NCBI GenBank assembly: GCA_030686995.1
Contig: CM060684.1
Coordinates: 11,827,897-11,891,896, forward strand
Origin: Artemisia argyi
Lineage: Eukaryota; Streptophyta; Magnoliopsida; Asterales; Asteraceae
Direction of reading: 5' to 3'
Length of the DNA: 64,000 nt
Shown here: one piece after another, positions 49,748-62,533 of the stretch
Numbering within the stretch: position 1 is the first letter of the stretch
Layout: each line of letters starts with the position of its first letter
Translations under genes and position numbers: made by a program
Notes under the pieces: generated by a model
The model's database searches: none
Seen by the model: the letters and a program-made list of their open reading frames with translations, nothing else
Told to the model about the DNA's origin: nothing

Positions 49748-51678
49748 TTTTTGATTCAATCTTTATTTAGAAAGATGAGGTTTTCCTCAGGTTACCTAGA
49801 GAGGGCGAGTCTTTCATTCAAATATACATAGCCAAAATGGATTATATTGTAATCTTACCTTTTTATTCAATCTTTTTGATTCACTTTAAGTCATAATAAG
49901 CTCAGAAAATATGACCTTATGAAATATACGAGTCAAATATACTCATAAGAAATAGTTCACATAATCTTAAACAAACACCCCCCAAAAGTGTTTTGACACT
50001 ATGACAAATCCTTTAAAAAATTAGATCACATAATCATATCCTTTCCTGTCCGGAAAAAAGCATAACCATATCTTTTTACGGAGTATATTATAAAGGAAAC
50101 CTACACATGATCCAATCTATCGGTTAATCAGATTGCTCAATTTTTCCTATGTCATCAATAGGGAATAACCGAAAATTCTATTGCCTATTGGTCAAATCCT
50201 AGTTGTGATTACGCATGGGTCTCGAAATCTTACTCCATCTTTCAAATTACTTAATCACCCTAGGTGTGAAAATTAAAAAGAAAATCGATCTACGGCACTC
50301 TGATCTATTAATGAATCATACCTCATTTCTTACACGGGGTCATACAGTAGTTTTTAAATGCATAAAATTTACAAATAAGCAAAAGACTAGCTTATATAAT
50401 TACGTACCAAACCAGGAGTAAAAGAATTAGGACCTTCAGTTTTAGTCATGCGAGCACGCATGTAAGGGTAACACGACAAATAAAGATTCTTAACAAGTAC
50501 ACCATTAGAACCTTTTGGAAGTTTAAGGTTAATCATTTCGGATGTTTTTGTTAGACAATAGAAACCCGTAGGTATAACTTTATTCATGTCGGATTCTTTA
50601 GGAAATCCAGTAACGTAGTCTTTGAATATTATTTGTTTGTTGGTGATCATTTGTTGTTCCATGATGAAAATGTTTTTTGTTTTAGTTTTGAAGGTGGAGA
50701 GATGGAAATAGTCAAATAGTGTTATAATGCGGTGCCATTATGAATGTTTCAAACATGTGTTGTACTATGATAGAGATGTGAGTTGATATGATTGATTGAG
50801 TAACATGTTTGTTCAAAAAAAAAAAAAGTAACATGTTTGTATTATGACCATGCAATCTTGATATTTAGATAGGATTTATAGAATCAAATTATTACGGAAA
50901 GAGTAATTAAACGGGGAGTTTATACAGACCCTCTTATAGGTGGTTTCGTAGGGCCCTGTGCATTGCGTGTTTATACGGTGTGCATCGCGGTTTATATATT
51001 TTGACCAAAACCCTCTATTGTCATATCATAGAGGGGGTTTTAATAACATAACCTAAGAGTAAATTGCAAAAACTGTCCTTATGTCCAAATCGCAGCCTCG
51101 CATTTGCAGTTTAATAACTTTAAAAATGCATGAACAGTCTTTGTGAGGAACTCCCAGTTTACTTTTTGTCACAGGAAAAAATTATATGAATGAGTTGAAA
51201 CTGAGAATAGTTCATATGTATTTTAAGTACGCTAAGTATTTTTAGTAGTGTATTTATGCTATAAGGCGGTAATGAAGATGAAAAAGACAAACGGCCTGAG
51301 GCGCGGTTTTGAAACTTAGTTTTGAGAAATGTGTGTGTTTAAAAGATGGACAAAAATGAGGAAAAAAAAGTACGATAGCATACCCAACCCTACCAAGCTG
51401 GGGGAGGTACAATGTAGATAGATCTCACCCCCAACTCAAGGTAAAAAAAAAAAAAAAAAATGCATCCTAATAATTAAAGCTTGTGATTTCAGGTTTATTT
51501 AATACCAAAACTATATATTTCATAACTAGTTGTAACATGCATATATTAAGGCAACATCACACCTCACATCACAATGACCACATATTATACAAATTTATTC
51601 CTTACAATCCCACTCTTTGACCGAATCAAACCCAAAAAGTATTCATAGTAACACCATTTAGCCTAAAGACATAGATCA

Positions 51679-52062
<384 letters not shown>

Positions 52063-52267
52063 TCAAATACAAGAAACATCTCAAAAAAATAGAGGTGCTA
52101 ATTTCAACATATTTATATGGAACAAGTCAATTTTGCTTGTATTCCATGGATAATCGATCAAAGTGGTCAAATGTTACAACGTAAAAATAATAATGTTAAT
52201 ACTAACTAAACGCGTCAAATGGTCAAACAGATTAAAGTTCGCATAACGAGTAATCAAACACTTGCAG

Positions 52268-52621
52268 TGTTGGTCCCAAAGTTGTGTATGGTGAGAGAGA
52301 TTCGATAATATGAAATTGCAATATAATGATAACTTTGTAAATCTTTCCAACTATTGTAAAGTTGCAGAATGTCAAGTACTTATACTAAGCGAATGGTTGT
52401 GTTTCGAACCATCGCATCTGTTCATAAAAGGTTGCGTTTGTTGCTGCTTCATTCGAACAGTCACAAGCCAAACATCACACCTTTTCGGTTCTAACTAAAT
52501 TCTGTAAATAACTAACTTTAACTAACTTAACCGCTATTCGGTTATTTACTTTATAACTAACACGTTTGGTCCTTGGAGTTTCTTGTATCCGAGAAGTATC
52601 ATGCAAGATTACACGCTCACA
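52268..52621 (-). repeat. Copia 3' LTR (354 bp)
   Basis: TG..CA ends. It matches 57922-58275 without a difference that I can see. Confidence 0.93.
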
Positions 52622-52630
52622 TTCTCCTCC

Positions 52631-55600
52631 TTAATCTTGAATGTTACTTCGTCCTAAGTCTTGAACTCCGAGCATTTGTCGCATAGTTGCAAACTTGAGT
52701 CTTGCTAAGGCTTTTGTTAAAATATCTGCTCGTTGTAGTTCTCCATTTACGTGTTCAACTTTGATATGACCATTCTCTACACATTCCCTGATGAAATGAT
52801 AGCGAATGTCAATGTGCTTGCTTCTTCCATGAAATACTGGGTTCTTCACGAGTTGTATAGCTGATATGTTGTCAACTCTAAGTGTTATCCTTTTTTCTTC
52901 TGATCCAGTCAATTCACTAAGTAAGCGTTTTAACCATAAAGCTTGACATGCTGCTGCAGTAGCTGCCATGAATTCTGATTCACATGATGATAGTGCCACT
53001 GTCGGTTGTTTCTGAGTACACCAAGTAATAGGTGACTCTCCAAAGTAAAATACTATGCCAGTAGTTCCTTTTCCTTGATCGGTGTTGATTCCATAACTAC
53101 TGTCGCTGTAACCTGTAATTTTGCAGCCGCCTTCTTTCTTGTATATTATTCCATGTTCCTTTGTTCCTTTGATATATCGGATTACTTGTTTAACTGCCTT
53201 TAGGTGAATTTCCTTCGGGTCTTGCATGAATCTGCTGAGTAGTCCGACTGAGTAACTAAGATCTGGTCTTGTGTGCAGTAAGTACCTAAGACTTCCAATT
53301 AAGCTACGGTAGTAAGTTGCGTCAACTGGGTTTCCACTATCTTCCGCCTTGACCAACTTAGTGCCGGGATCCATAGGTATCTTTGTATCATTACTGTCCG
53401 TCATAGTTGTTTCCTTCAAGATCTTGTTAATATATCCTGTCTGCTTGATTGTAATTTCTCCTCCTGTCTGTGTAACTTCTATCCCAAGGTAGTAAGCTAG
53501 CAACCCTAAGTCGCTCATTTCGAATTTATCTTCCATCTGGGATTTGAACAAGTCTAATTCTTTCTTTGGAGTGCCGGTGATTATCAAATCGTCTACATAT
53601 ACTCCAACAATAAGCGTAGAAGTCTTGCTTCTCTTCGTGTAAATGGCTTGTTCGAGATTACATTTCTTGAAATCTAATGACTTCAATATTTGATCAAGCT
53701 TCATGTTCCAAGCTCTAGGTGCTTGTCTTAAGCCGTACAAAGCTTTAGTTAGCTTGTAGACTTTATCGGTGTTTCCTTGCTGAATAAACCCTTCTGGTTG
53801 TTTGACATAGACTTCTTCCTTCAATTCTCCATGTAAAAATGCTGATTTTACATCTAAGTGGTGTACTGGCCAACCATTATATGCTGCTAGTGCTAATATT
53901 AATCGAACTGTTTCTATCCTAGCAACTGGTGCGAATACTTCATCGAAGTCTATTCCTTGTTCTTGTACATATCCTTTCGCCACTAATCTTGCCTTGTACT
54001 TAATGATCTTACCGTGTGCATCTCTTTTGGTTTTGTAAACCCATTTAAGTCCGATTGCTTTCTGGTCTTCAGGCAATGTAGTAAGAGTCCATGTGTTATT
54101 CTTGTTGATCGAATCTAATTCTAATTCCATGGCCTCAATCCATTTCTTGTCTGATGATGCTTCCTTGTAGTTACGAGGTTCTTCTTCTGTGAAGAGTAAA
54201 CTAGGTGTTTCTACTATGCTTGCTGTTTCATAAATTGCTCTTAAGTCCTTTAAACCTCTAACCGGTGTATGATCATATCTTCCTGAGCTTCCTAACGAGC
54301 TTCTAAGTGAACTAATAGTAGCGTCTCTTTCACTTTCTGAGTTGGGTTCATAAGTGTATGTTGGTGGTGTAACTGGTGATTCGGGATCTGGTATTGCATC
54401 TGGTATGTGATACTCTACATGATACGTGTCATCAACATTTTCAATGTTGATTGGTGTAGGAGTTTCAGTGTCAACTTCGTCTACTACAAAACTAGTCCAA
54501 AAGGTGTCTTGTGTACTTGTATCATCTTCATTATTAACCCAATTCCACGGTTTCGTTTCCATAAACTTTACGTCCCTACTAACATGTTTCTTCTTTCTTA
54601 CTGGATCATATAGCCTACATGCTTTCGATCCTTCCTCTACTCCTAAATAAACCATCGGTATGCTTCTATCATCTAACTTCTTCAAGTGAGGTATCGTTAT
54701 TTTAGCATAAGCTGTGCATCCGAATATTCTTAGGTATTCCAGATTCGGTTTTCTGTTGTAGAGTGCTTCATATGGTGTTTTATCTATCAGGGCCTTCGTA
54801 GGTACCCTGTTGAGTATATAAATGGCGTGTCGTACTGCTTCCGCCCAAAAAGTTAAGGGTAACTTCATTGCTTTCATCATACTCCTAGTCGTCGATAAAA
54901 CTGTCCTATTCCTTCTTTCTACTACACCATTTTGTTGTGGTGAGTATGGTGCTGTTAGCTGTCTAGCTATACCATTCTCCTTACAGTACTTGGTGAATTC
55001 ATTAGATGTAAATTCACCTCCTCTATCCGTTCTTAGCATCTTTAATTTCAATTTCAGCTCCATTTCAACCTTTAGTCTAAATTCCTTAAATATATCAAAT
55101 GTCTGATCCTTCGATGTAAGAAAATAAGCCCACATGAATCGTGTACAATCATCTACTAATAAGAAGATGATCTTCTTTCCAGAGTGTGTGGCTGGACTTA
55201 TAGGACCACAAAGATCTCCATAAACTAAGTCTAACGGATTCTTTGATCTGAATTTAGCTTGATTCGGAAATGGTGTTCTAATGTGTTTTCCTAATAAACA
55301 TGCATCACAAACTTGTCCTGCATGACTTATTCGGGGTACTCCATCTACTAAACCCTTTCTCGTCATCTTGTTTATAACATCAAAGTTAAGATGACCTAAT
55401 CTAGCATGCCATAACCATGCTTGGCTGTCTATATTTGCTAAGAGGCATATAGGTGTTTCAATATGTAGTCTAATACTGTAAAGTCGATTCTTAGATCGTT
55501 CTACTTTCATCAACAACTTCTTGTTCTTATCATACAAAGTCAGTATATTTTCATCCATGATGATTTTGCAACCTATTTCGGTAAGTTGTCCGAGACTAAG

Positions 55601-56839
55601 TATGTTACTCTTGAGGTTTGGAATGTAGTAAACGTCCGATACTATCTTTTGTTCTTGGTTTCTACATCCTAATAATATTGAACCTCTACCCTTTATCTCT
55701 ACATACGATCCATCTCCAAAACGAACGCGTCCCGTGATGCTTTCGTCAATATCTTTAAAATGACTCTTGGTTCCGGTCATATGGTTACTTGCACCATTAT
55801 CTAAATACCATATGCTAGCATCTGTTGTAGCATACTTTTGGGGTTGTATCTGACCTTCGTTTAATAGAACTTCGTGAGTTTCGTGTTTAGCCATTAATAG
55901 TGATGGTTCATCGTCTTCTAAGATAAGGTTTGATTGCTCTTGATTTGTTGATGGTTTTCTACATTCATTCTTTACATGTCCTAATTTTCCGCAGTTGTAA
56001 CATGTAACTTTACTCTTATCCCACCTTGGTTTATTGTTTCTATCTCTATGGGATGAGTTTCCGCCATTCGAGTCATTTTTATTTCCCTTATTCTGCCAGT
56101 TTCCTCGTGAGTAGTTTGATCTACCACCGCGTTTGAAAAAACGTTTTCCTTTCTTAAAGTGTTCACCTTGTGTGAATAGTAAATTATCCTGGCTTTCTAC
56201 TTGTCCTCCCTTTCGGAGTTTAATCCTTTCCTCGAATGCCTTAAGTCTACCAACAATCTCATCTAACGTAGTGTTATCGAGATCATTTGTCTGTTCTATG
56301 GATGCTACTACTTGAATGAACCTATCTGGTGTGGAGTCTAATAGTTTTCGTACTAAAAGTGATTCATCCAAAGTCTTTCCTAATTCTTTTGCCTTCGTGG
56401 CATAACCATTTAATTTGGCTGTAAATGCATCCACCGTGTCATCCTCCTTCATTTGAAGAGTCTGAAATCCAATCATCAATGATTGTAATCGTGCTTGTTG
56501 CACTTTTTCTTCTCCAACGTGTCTCCTTTTTAACGATTCCCATAATTCTTTCGCCGTTTTACAACTAGCCACTTGTAATATTACATCTTCGGTCAAGGCT
56601 TGATATAAGAAAGCTAATGTTGATTTATCCTTCTTATCATCTAGTTGTGTGCCTTCCTTAGTTTCTATTGTATCCCATAAGCCTTGTGCTTCTAGTATAA
56701 CCCTTATTTGTATAGTCCAAACTGTGTAGTTTGTGGTTTTAAGTTTTGGGCATGTGTATTGTGCAAAAGGTGTTACGGGTTTTGGTAATGATGTGCTAGT
56801 GTCTTCTCCGGACATTTTTCTAGAGTTTATAATCTTCAC
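52631..56839 (-). CDS. Copia Gag-Pol polyprotein, 1402 residues, uninterrupted
   Basis: Domains in order: Gag (about 30-210); zinc knuckle CYNCGKLGHVKNEC (280-293); aspartic protease WYLDNGASNHMTG (about 345-356, DNGA in place of DSGA, common in plant Copia); GAG-pre-integrase (about 470-530); integrase core with D542, D605 and E641; reverse transcriptase (about 900-1150) with YVDDLIITG; RNase H (about 1245-1390) with GYSDSSYG and SSCESEFMA. The end RSNIQD is 9 bp from the 3' LTR. Met1 or Met9 (MSGEDTS) could be the start; the second looks more Copia-like. The polyprotein makes virus-like particles, copies the RNA and integrates the cDNA. It lies antisense to nothing but in the same direction as gene F, inside its intron 4. 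Confidence 0.95.
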   Translation of the reverse strand: MKIINSRKMSGEDTSTSLPKPVTPFAQYTCPKLKTTNYTVWTIQIRVILEAQGLWDTIETKEGTQLDDKKDKSTLAFLYQALTEDVILQVASCKTAKELWESLKRRHVGEEKVQQARLQSLMIGFQTLQMKEDDTVDAFTAKLNGYATKAKELGKTLDESLLVRKLLDSTPDRFIQVVASIEQTNDLDNTTLDEIVGRLKAFEERIKLRKGGQVESQDNLLFTQGEHFKKGKRFFKRGGRSNYSRGNWQNKGNKNDSNGGNSSHRDRNNKPRWDKSKVTCYNCGKLGHVKNECRKPSTNQEQSNLILEDDEPSLLMAKHETHEVLLNEGQIQPQKYATTDASIWYLDNGASNHMTGTKSHFKDIDESITGRVRFGDGSYVEIKGRGSILLGCRNQEQKIVSDVYYIPNLKSNILSLGQLTEIGCKIIMDENILTLYDKNKKLLMKVERSKNRLYSIRLHIETPICLLANIDSQAWLWHARLGHLNFDVINKMTRKGLVDGVPRISHAGQVCDACLLGKHIRTPFPNQAKFRSKNPLDLVYGDLCGPISPATHSGKKIIFLLVDDCTRFMWAYFLTSKDQTFDIFKEFRLKVEMELKLKLKMLRTDRGGEFTSNEFTKYCKENGIARQLTAPYSPQQNGVVERRNRTVLSTTRSMMKAMKLPLTFWAEAVRHAIYILNRVPTKALIDKTPYEALYNRKPNLEYLRIFGCTAYAKITIPHLKKLDDRSIPMVYLGVEEGSKACRLYDPVRKKKHVSRDVKFMETKPWNWVNNEDDTSTQDTFWTSFVVDEVDTETPTPINIENVDDTYHVEYHIPDAIPDPESPVTPPTYTYEPNSESERDATISSLRSSLGSSGRYDHTPVRGLKDLRAIYETASIVETPSLLFTEEEPRNYKEASSDKKWIEAMELELDSINKNNTWTLTTLPEDQKAIGLKWVYKTKRDAHGKIIKYKARLVAKGYVQEQGIDFDEVFAPVARIETVRLILALAAYNGWPVHHLDVKSAFLHGELKEEVYVKQPEGFIQQGNTDKVYKLTKALYGLRQAPRAWNMKLDQILKSLDFKKCNLEQAIYTKRSKTSTLIVGVYVDDLIITGTPKKELDLFKSQMEDKFEMSDLGLLAYYLGIEVTQTGGEITIKQTGYINKILKETTMTDSNDTKIPMDPGTKLVKAEDSGNPVDATYYRSLIGSLRYLLHTRPDLSYSVGLLSRFMQDPKEIHLKAVKQVIRYIKGTKEHGIIYKKEGGCKITGYSDSSYGINTDQGKGTTGIVFYFGESPITWCTQKQPTVALSSCESEFMAATAAACQALWLKRLLSELTGSEEKRITLRVDNISAIQLVKNPVFHGRSKHIDIRYHFIRECVENGHIKVEHVNGELQRADILTKALARLKFATMRQMLGVQDLGRSNIQD

Positions 56840-57921
56840 TTCTATGTGTGGGAATTTCTAACTTGTGGTAACGCTTAAAACTACGGGAACAAGATATAGT
56901 TTTCGGGAAAACTTAATAGGTACTATGGATTTCTAATAGTATAAACTATGTATCTATACTAAAATATGAAATGAAATCCAAAAAGAGGTGTTTCGAATTT
57001 TTGACCTTGTGTGTTTAACACACGCGTTTCCTTTGATGTTGATATGTGAATGAACCAACTAACTTTTCCCTCGTTTTTCCAAATTCAATCCGTGTATACT
57101 TGTTACTCGACTTGAATTCTTCACAATTTACCACTCTTCTTCGTACCACGTTGTAATTCGACTTGTAAAGATGTCCTAAACAATGTTTTCTTGCCTCGGT
57201 TTCTTTTCAAAGTCGTGTCTTGTCCAAGATAAACAAGTGCTGTCCTTGTCTTCTTTGTTCCAAAACGTTGCGGACTCTCGAGCCCTCCAAAATACTCTTC
57301 GGTATTCTGTTCCAAAAGACCAAGCGGACTGCTTGTCTTTGTTGTCCTTCTCGACTGTATTCTGCCAACAAGTATCGTCCTTGTTGCTTCTTCGTTGCTT
57401 GTATTCTCAATATGTTCCACACCTTTTCTGTATCGCTAGCGTCAAAGTCAAAACAATCTTCAATTGTTTTCTGCTTTTATTTTCTCACGGTATACCCTTT
57501 TTCTCTCCAAGCAAACGTCTCTTCTTTCTTTCTTTTCCAGGCGTACGTCTTCTCTTTTTTTTTCTCCTTTGTCCGCGACAAAGAGTCGTATGTTGTATGA
57601 AAACTTGAAGGCCAACAGAAAGTATACAAAGTTCTCTTTGTATAAAAATCTGTTGCGTCCAAAAATCAATCCAACAATCAAGTCACCACTTCGTTTGGTG
57701 CTTATTCGAATGCAATTTCTACACAAGTACGGTCGTGCACTACTTTCCTCGCGTCTAAAGTTATCTAGTATCACGTATATAAGGTCTATACGCTACGGTT
57801 TTGTTTTAGTTTTCCTGAAAACGAGATGTTTCCAGTAACTTGTTTTTCTTTGGTTCTCGGTTTGTTTCAACTGGTTTGTAATTCGGTTTGTGAAAGACAA
57901 ACGTTGGCTCTTGATGCCAAA
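56840..57921 (-). other. Copia 5' leader and primer-binding site
   Basis: About 1.08 kb between gag and the 5' LTR, purine-rich on the element strand. Open frames on either strand are compositional. The primer-binding site TGGCATCAAGAGCC lies at about 57906-57919. Confidence 0.75.
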
Positions 57922-58275
57922 TGTTGGTCCCAAAGTTGTGTATGGTGAGAGAGATTCGATAATATGAAATTGCAATATAATGATAACTTTGTAAATCTTT
58001 CCAACTATTGTAAAGTTGCAGAATGTCAAGTACTTATACTAAGCGAATGGTTGTGTTTCGAACCATCGCATCTGTTCATAAAAGGTTGCGTTTGTTGCTG
58101 CTTCATTCGAACAGTCACAAGCCAAACATCACACCTTTTCGGTTCTAACTAAATTCTGTAAATAACTAACTTTAACTAACTTAACCGCTATTCGGTTATT
58201 TACTTTATAACTAACACGTTTGGTCCTTGGAGTTTCTTGTATCCGAGAAGTATCATGCAAGATTACACGCTCACA
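57922..58275 (-). repeat. Copia 5' LTR (354 bp)
   Basis: See the 3' LTR at 52268. It is followed at 58276 by the second TGCAG. Confidence 0.93.
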
Positions 58276-58456
58276 TGCAGTACTGCAACATCTTTTTTTT
58301 AAATAAAAACTTCATTGAAATTGCCAAAAAACTGTTTGAAAGGGCGACCCAACCTGACCTGTTTTGACCCATTACCCAACCCGCTTGTTTATCTACTGCA
58401 ACAAATAACTAATATGATAATGATTCTGCTCTAATTTTGGTGATAACTATAGTTCA

Positions 58457-58615
<159 letters not shown>

Positions 58616-58750
58616 TTAGAACGAAATACTTAAGGTGTCTGTGTCATATACCGTCAAGCAGAAGAGGGAATCATAAGCTAACGTAACTAACTTTTATAGT
58701 GTAGATACATTAATATAAGCCTATTAAACATATAAGTATAAAGAACGCTA

Positions 58751-59011
<261 letters not shown>

Positions 59012-59154
59012 CTATGTTTAGAACAATCATTTGAAATATACAAATTTTACTAAAATACTCTTCAATGATGAACAAGTATGACAATCTCATAAACTAAACA
59101 ATTTAATCAACTATTCGAAACTTGTAGAATCTTATGCACTGAATGTGTTTATTA

Positions 59155-59516
59155 TGTTATATTTTTCACAGGTCTCCAATTTATATTTTCCAAGATCGAT
59201 ATATGCACAAGATTAACAAGAAGATGATTCATTTATTAACAACATAACTCGGTATTACATTGTTACAAAAGACTACTTTACAGATTACATGTACTGGACT
59301 CTATATAGACACCGAAAGGGTATGACCCAATGGTCATGACTGGTCGAATGGATACAAACCAAACGACACACCCCTTTGCCAAAATACAGAAATAACTAAC
59401 TTTAACTACCAACCGAAATAACTACCATTCGGTTATATACTTTCTACTTAACAACTTTGGTCCTTCATCTATCGTTATTTCATAATACAAGACTTTTACA
59501 ATTACAAGGTCCAACA
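59155..59516 (-). repeat. 3' LTR of the non-coding element (362 bp)
   Basis: Roughly 96% identical to the other LTR by hand comparison, so older than the neighbouring Copia. Confidence 0.9.
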
Positions 59517-60311
59517 TTTTCCCCCTTAATTGTTTAAGTCTTGGTCTTCGAGTCTTCATACCCTTCTCCGTGTCTCTTTCTTTCCTTCTTCCTGTCTCAC
59601 CAACGTGTTGTTGTTTTTCGTTGTTTACTTCTTGTCACGTTTTCTTTCTCTTTCTTTTGCGTCCGACTTGGAACAAGCGTGTGTGCCCTAGACCTCTTTT
59701 GTCTCGGTTTCTTTTTCCAAATAACACCCAACGTGTCTTCGGCCAAAACCAAACTTTGTTGTTTTTTGTTGTTTTAATTTGTTCCAAATTCTTCACAAGT
59801 TTTTCCAAATACCTCTCGGTATTTTTTACCAAACAATTTTATTTGCTTTCCTTTTTCTTCATTAATACCCCACGGTATTAATCTCCACAACCAAACAATT
59901 TGAGAATCTTGTTTGTCGTTGGTATGTTGCTTGTTCCTTTTCTACGTTGTACCACAATACTATCTTCTTTCTTTCTTAATTCCACACCGTGTTCTTTAAC
60001 AACTCTTCAATACCCCGTCGGTATTCCTTCTATAAACAAGTGATCAACCTTTTTCTTCTTCGTTATTGTTGTTGTTCGTATTGCTAAACGTCTCGCCAAA
60101 ACAATCCTTGATTGTTTTTTTGTTGTCTCGGTATACCATTTCAAATTTACAAGCAACGTCACTCGGCTCGCGCGCAACCCCGCCCCGTTATCTTTTGTTT
60201 ATCTTGTTATTTTCCAACCGGTTTGTTATAGACAAGGTTTCCTTCTTCTTAACATCATTCTTCTTCTTTTTGTCGCGTTGTATAGCAACAAGGCTTCCTT
60301 CTTCTTTGTTG

Positions 60312-60396
60312 TCGTGTGCAAGACACCAACAAAGGTCTTTCTTATTCTTTGTTGTCGTGTGCAAGACACCAACAAAGGTCTTTCTTTTTCTTTCTT
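60312..60396. repeat. Two tandem copies of a ~43-bp unit
   Basis: TTCTTTGTTGTCGTGTGCAA plus GACACCAACAAAGGTCTTTC occurs twice in a row inside the non-coding LTR element. Confidence 0.9.
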
Positions 60397-61509
60397 GTGT
60401 GTTGACTTGCTTTCGTAACTACAAACGTCCCTAGACCCCTTCTTGTTCACCGTATCCTTCCAACCAGGCCAAGTTGTTCTCGGTCTCCTTCCAAGTGATC
60501 TACGTTGTGTTGTAGCCCTTTTTTATTTCGAAATCCAAGTCCTTCCTACACACAACTTTGAGATGCTTCGTTCCTTGTGTGTTGTTTTGATCTAGTACTT
60601 CCAAATCACAAACCTTCCTACATACAAATATTTGGTACCACTCTTGGTATCCTACACCGAAACAAAACTTCCTTGTTTCTGATTTCGTTGTTGTTGTTGT
60701 CTCCTTGTGTCGTCCCGACACGTTTTCACACCAAAACTTCCTTGAGTAATCCTTTCTTTCTTTGTTCCACATATACGTTTTCTAACTTCTCCACAACAAT
60801 GTTCCTTGCGCTTTATATTCCGCTTCTTATACTGCTTTGTGTCTGTTTTAACCGGTTTCACAAAGTCCTTTCCCACTCGTTCTCTATCCAAATGATGTGT
60901 TTCCTTTCTCCTTTTCCAGTGTCGCGTTAATAGCAAACACACAAGAGAAATATCTTGCGCTTCCTACTCTTGTTCCACGTCTCCTTCAATGTCAAGAGTT
61001 TCCTTTTTCTTCCCTTCGTTGTCACCAACAAAGTTTTCTCCGCTTGCCTCTTCCTTCTTGTACCACGCTATCCTTCCAAGCGTCAAGAACTTTTCCTTTT
61101 CCTCTCTTTATGTCGCATTCCAGCAGTCCGCAACAAAGTCCCCAACAAAGAGTTGTAACAATTGTTCTTCTAAGTTTTCTCCCACCAATACGTTTGGTGT
61201 CAACGTTCGCTTCCTTTTGTGTCGGTTATCAAAACTTATCAAAACTTGCCGCTGCCCACAAAAGTTTCCTTCTTGTTTTGTTGTCGCGCTCCAATGATCA
61301 CGACAAAACTTCCACCAATTCGTTTGGTGTCCATGTTTGGTCCTTCAATATTCGTTGGATTGAAGTCGTTGCTATCTTGCAACTTCCGTTGGTTCTGATC
61401 ATGCATTATCTTCCCCAACATCCTTGGTGTCTTCCTTCTCGGTCTCTTGATCCTCTTGATCAAAATCTTGAATCACATGTAATCTTGTAAACCTTCGGCT
61501 CTGATGCCA

Positions 61510-61872
61510 TGTTATATTTTTCACACGTCTCCAATTTATATTTTCCAGGATCGATATATGCACAAGATTAACAAGAAGATGATTCATTTATTAACAACAT
61601 AACTCGGTATTACTTTGTTACAAAAAGACTACTTTACAGCTTACATGTACTGGACTATATATAGACACCGAATAGGTATGACCCAATGGTCATGACTGTT
61701 CGAATGTATACAAACCAAACGACACACCCCTTTGCCAAAATACAAAAATAACTAACTTTAACTACCAACCAAAATAACTACCATTCGGTCATATACTTTC
61801 TACATAACAACTTTGGTCCTTCATCTATCGTTATTTCATAATACAAGACTTTTACAATTACAAGGTCCAACA
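61510..61872 (-). repeat. 5' LTR of the non-coding element (363 bp)
   Basis: Ends GGTCCAACA before ATTAAGAC of the gene F intron. Confidence 0.9.
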
Positions 61873-62189
61873 ATTAAGACGAGTCCCGATCTGACTGTTT
61901 GGGTACAAGGCTCTCACAGACAGACAATATTCATTATATGAGATATCATAGTTCAGACCATCCTTTATTATATTAGCAATAATTTCTTATCTTATCTGAA
62001 AGTGCACATTATTAAGAATTCCCCTGCAGCCTGGGGCAGCTTAGTACATGTAAAATGTCTGTATATATAAGATCAAGTGCCAGCATATATTTTACATTTG
62101 CACGACCTAGATGGGGGAATATGAAACTGGCCAACTATTGAAGCTCCATGTGTATTTTACAAGGTTTTAAAACAGCCATAAACAGTTTA

Positions 62190-62345
<156 letters not shown>

Positions 62346-62533
62346 TCAAGAACCTTAGATACTCCAAGTCCTGTTATAGGCTGCAAGGTAGTAAAGATTA
62401 AATCAGATACAGCTTCCACAATAATAACTCATTTGACCTAAAATGTCTCCAATTGTGAAACGAAAGTAGTCCATATTCAGTATAGTTAGTTTTATTTTGT
62501 GACACGTACTCCATATTCAGTATAGTTAGTTTT

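Larger units (their letters stand above)
52268..58275 (-). mobile_element. Complete Copia retrotransposon, very young
   Basis: 6008 bp. LTRs 52268-52621 and 57922-58275 are identical as far as I can compare by eye (354 bp each). Target duplication TGCAG lies at 52263-52267 and 58276-58280, and the empty site is in A2 near 4024. A primer-binding site (TTTGGCATCAAGAGCC, minus strand, next to 57922) and polypurine tract (AAGGAGGAGAA next to 52621) are in place. One uninterrupted gag-pol frame fills the interior, with a ~1.08-kb leader. All cis and trans parts needed for mobility are visible. Confidence 0.95.
59155..61872 (-). mobile_element. Non-coding LTR retrotransposon (LARD/TRIM-like), likely partner of the Copia
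   Basis: LTRs 59155-59516 and 61510-61872 (TGTTATATTT..GGTCCAACA) differ at about 14 places. ATTA flanks both sides, and A2 near 4880 is the empty site. The primer-binding site TGGCATCAGAGCC (minus strand, next to 61510) and purine tract AAGGGGGAAAA (next to 59516) give the orientation. The 1993-bp interior has no coding frame with a domain and, like the Copia leader, is pyrimidine-rich on the plus strand with CTCGGTAT and CTCGGTTTCTTTT words. Both LTR families share AATAACTAACTTTAACTA, ATTCGGTTAT and TTTGGTCCTT in the same order. Confidence 0.85.

Noticed and set aside
57121..57838. Several overlapping frames over 100 codons in the Copia leader
   Set aside because: Pyrimidine/purine-biased DNA opens all frames; no domain, and it lies between primer site and gag.
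59541..61490. Frames up to 197 codons on the plus strand in the non-coding LTR element
   Set aside because: Ser/Phe/Leu-rich, on the wrong strand for the element, no motif; compositional.
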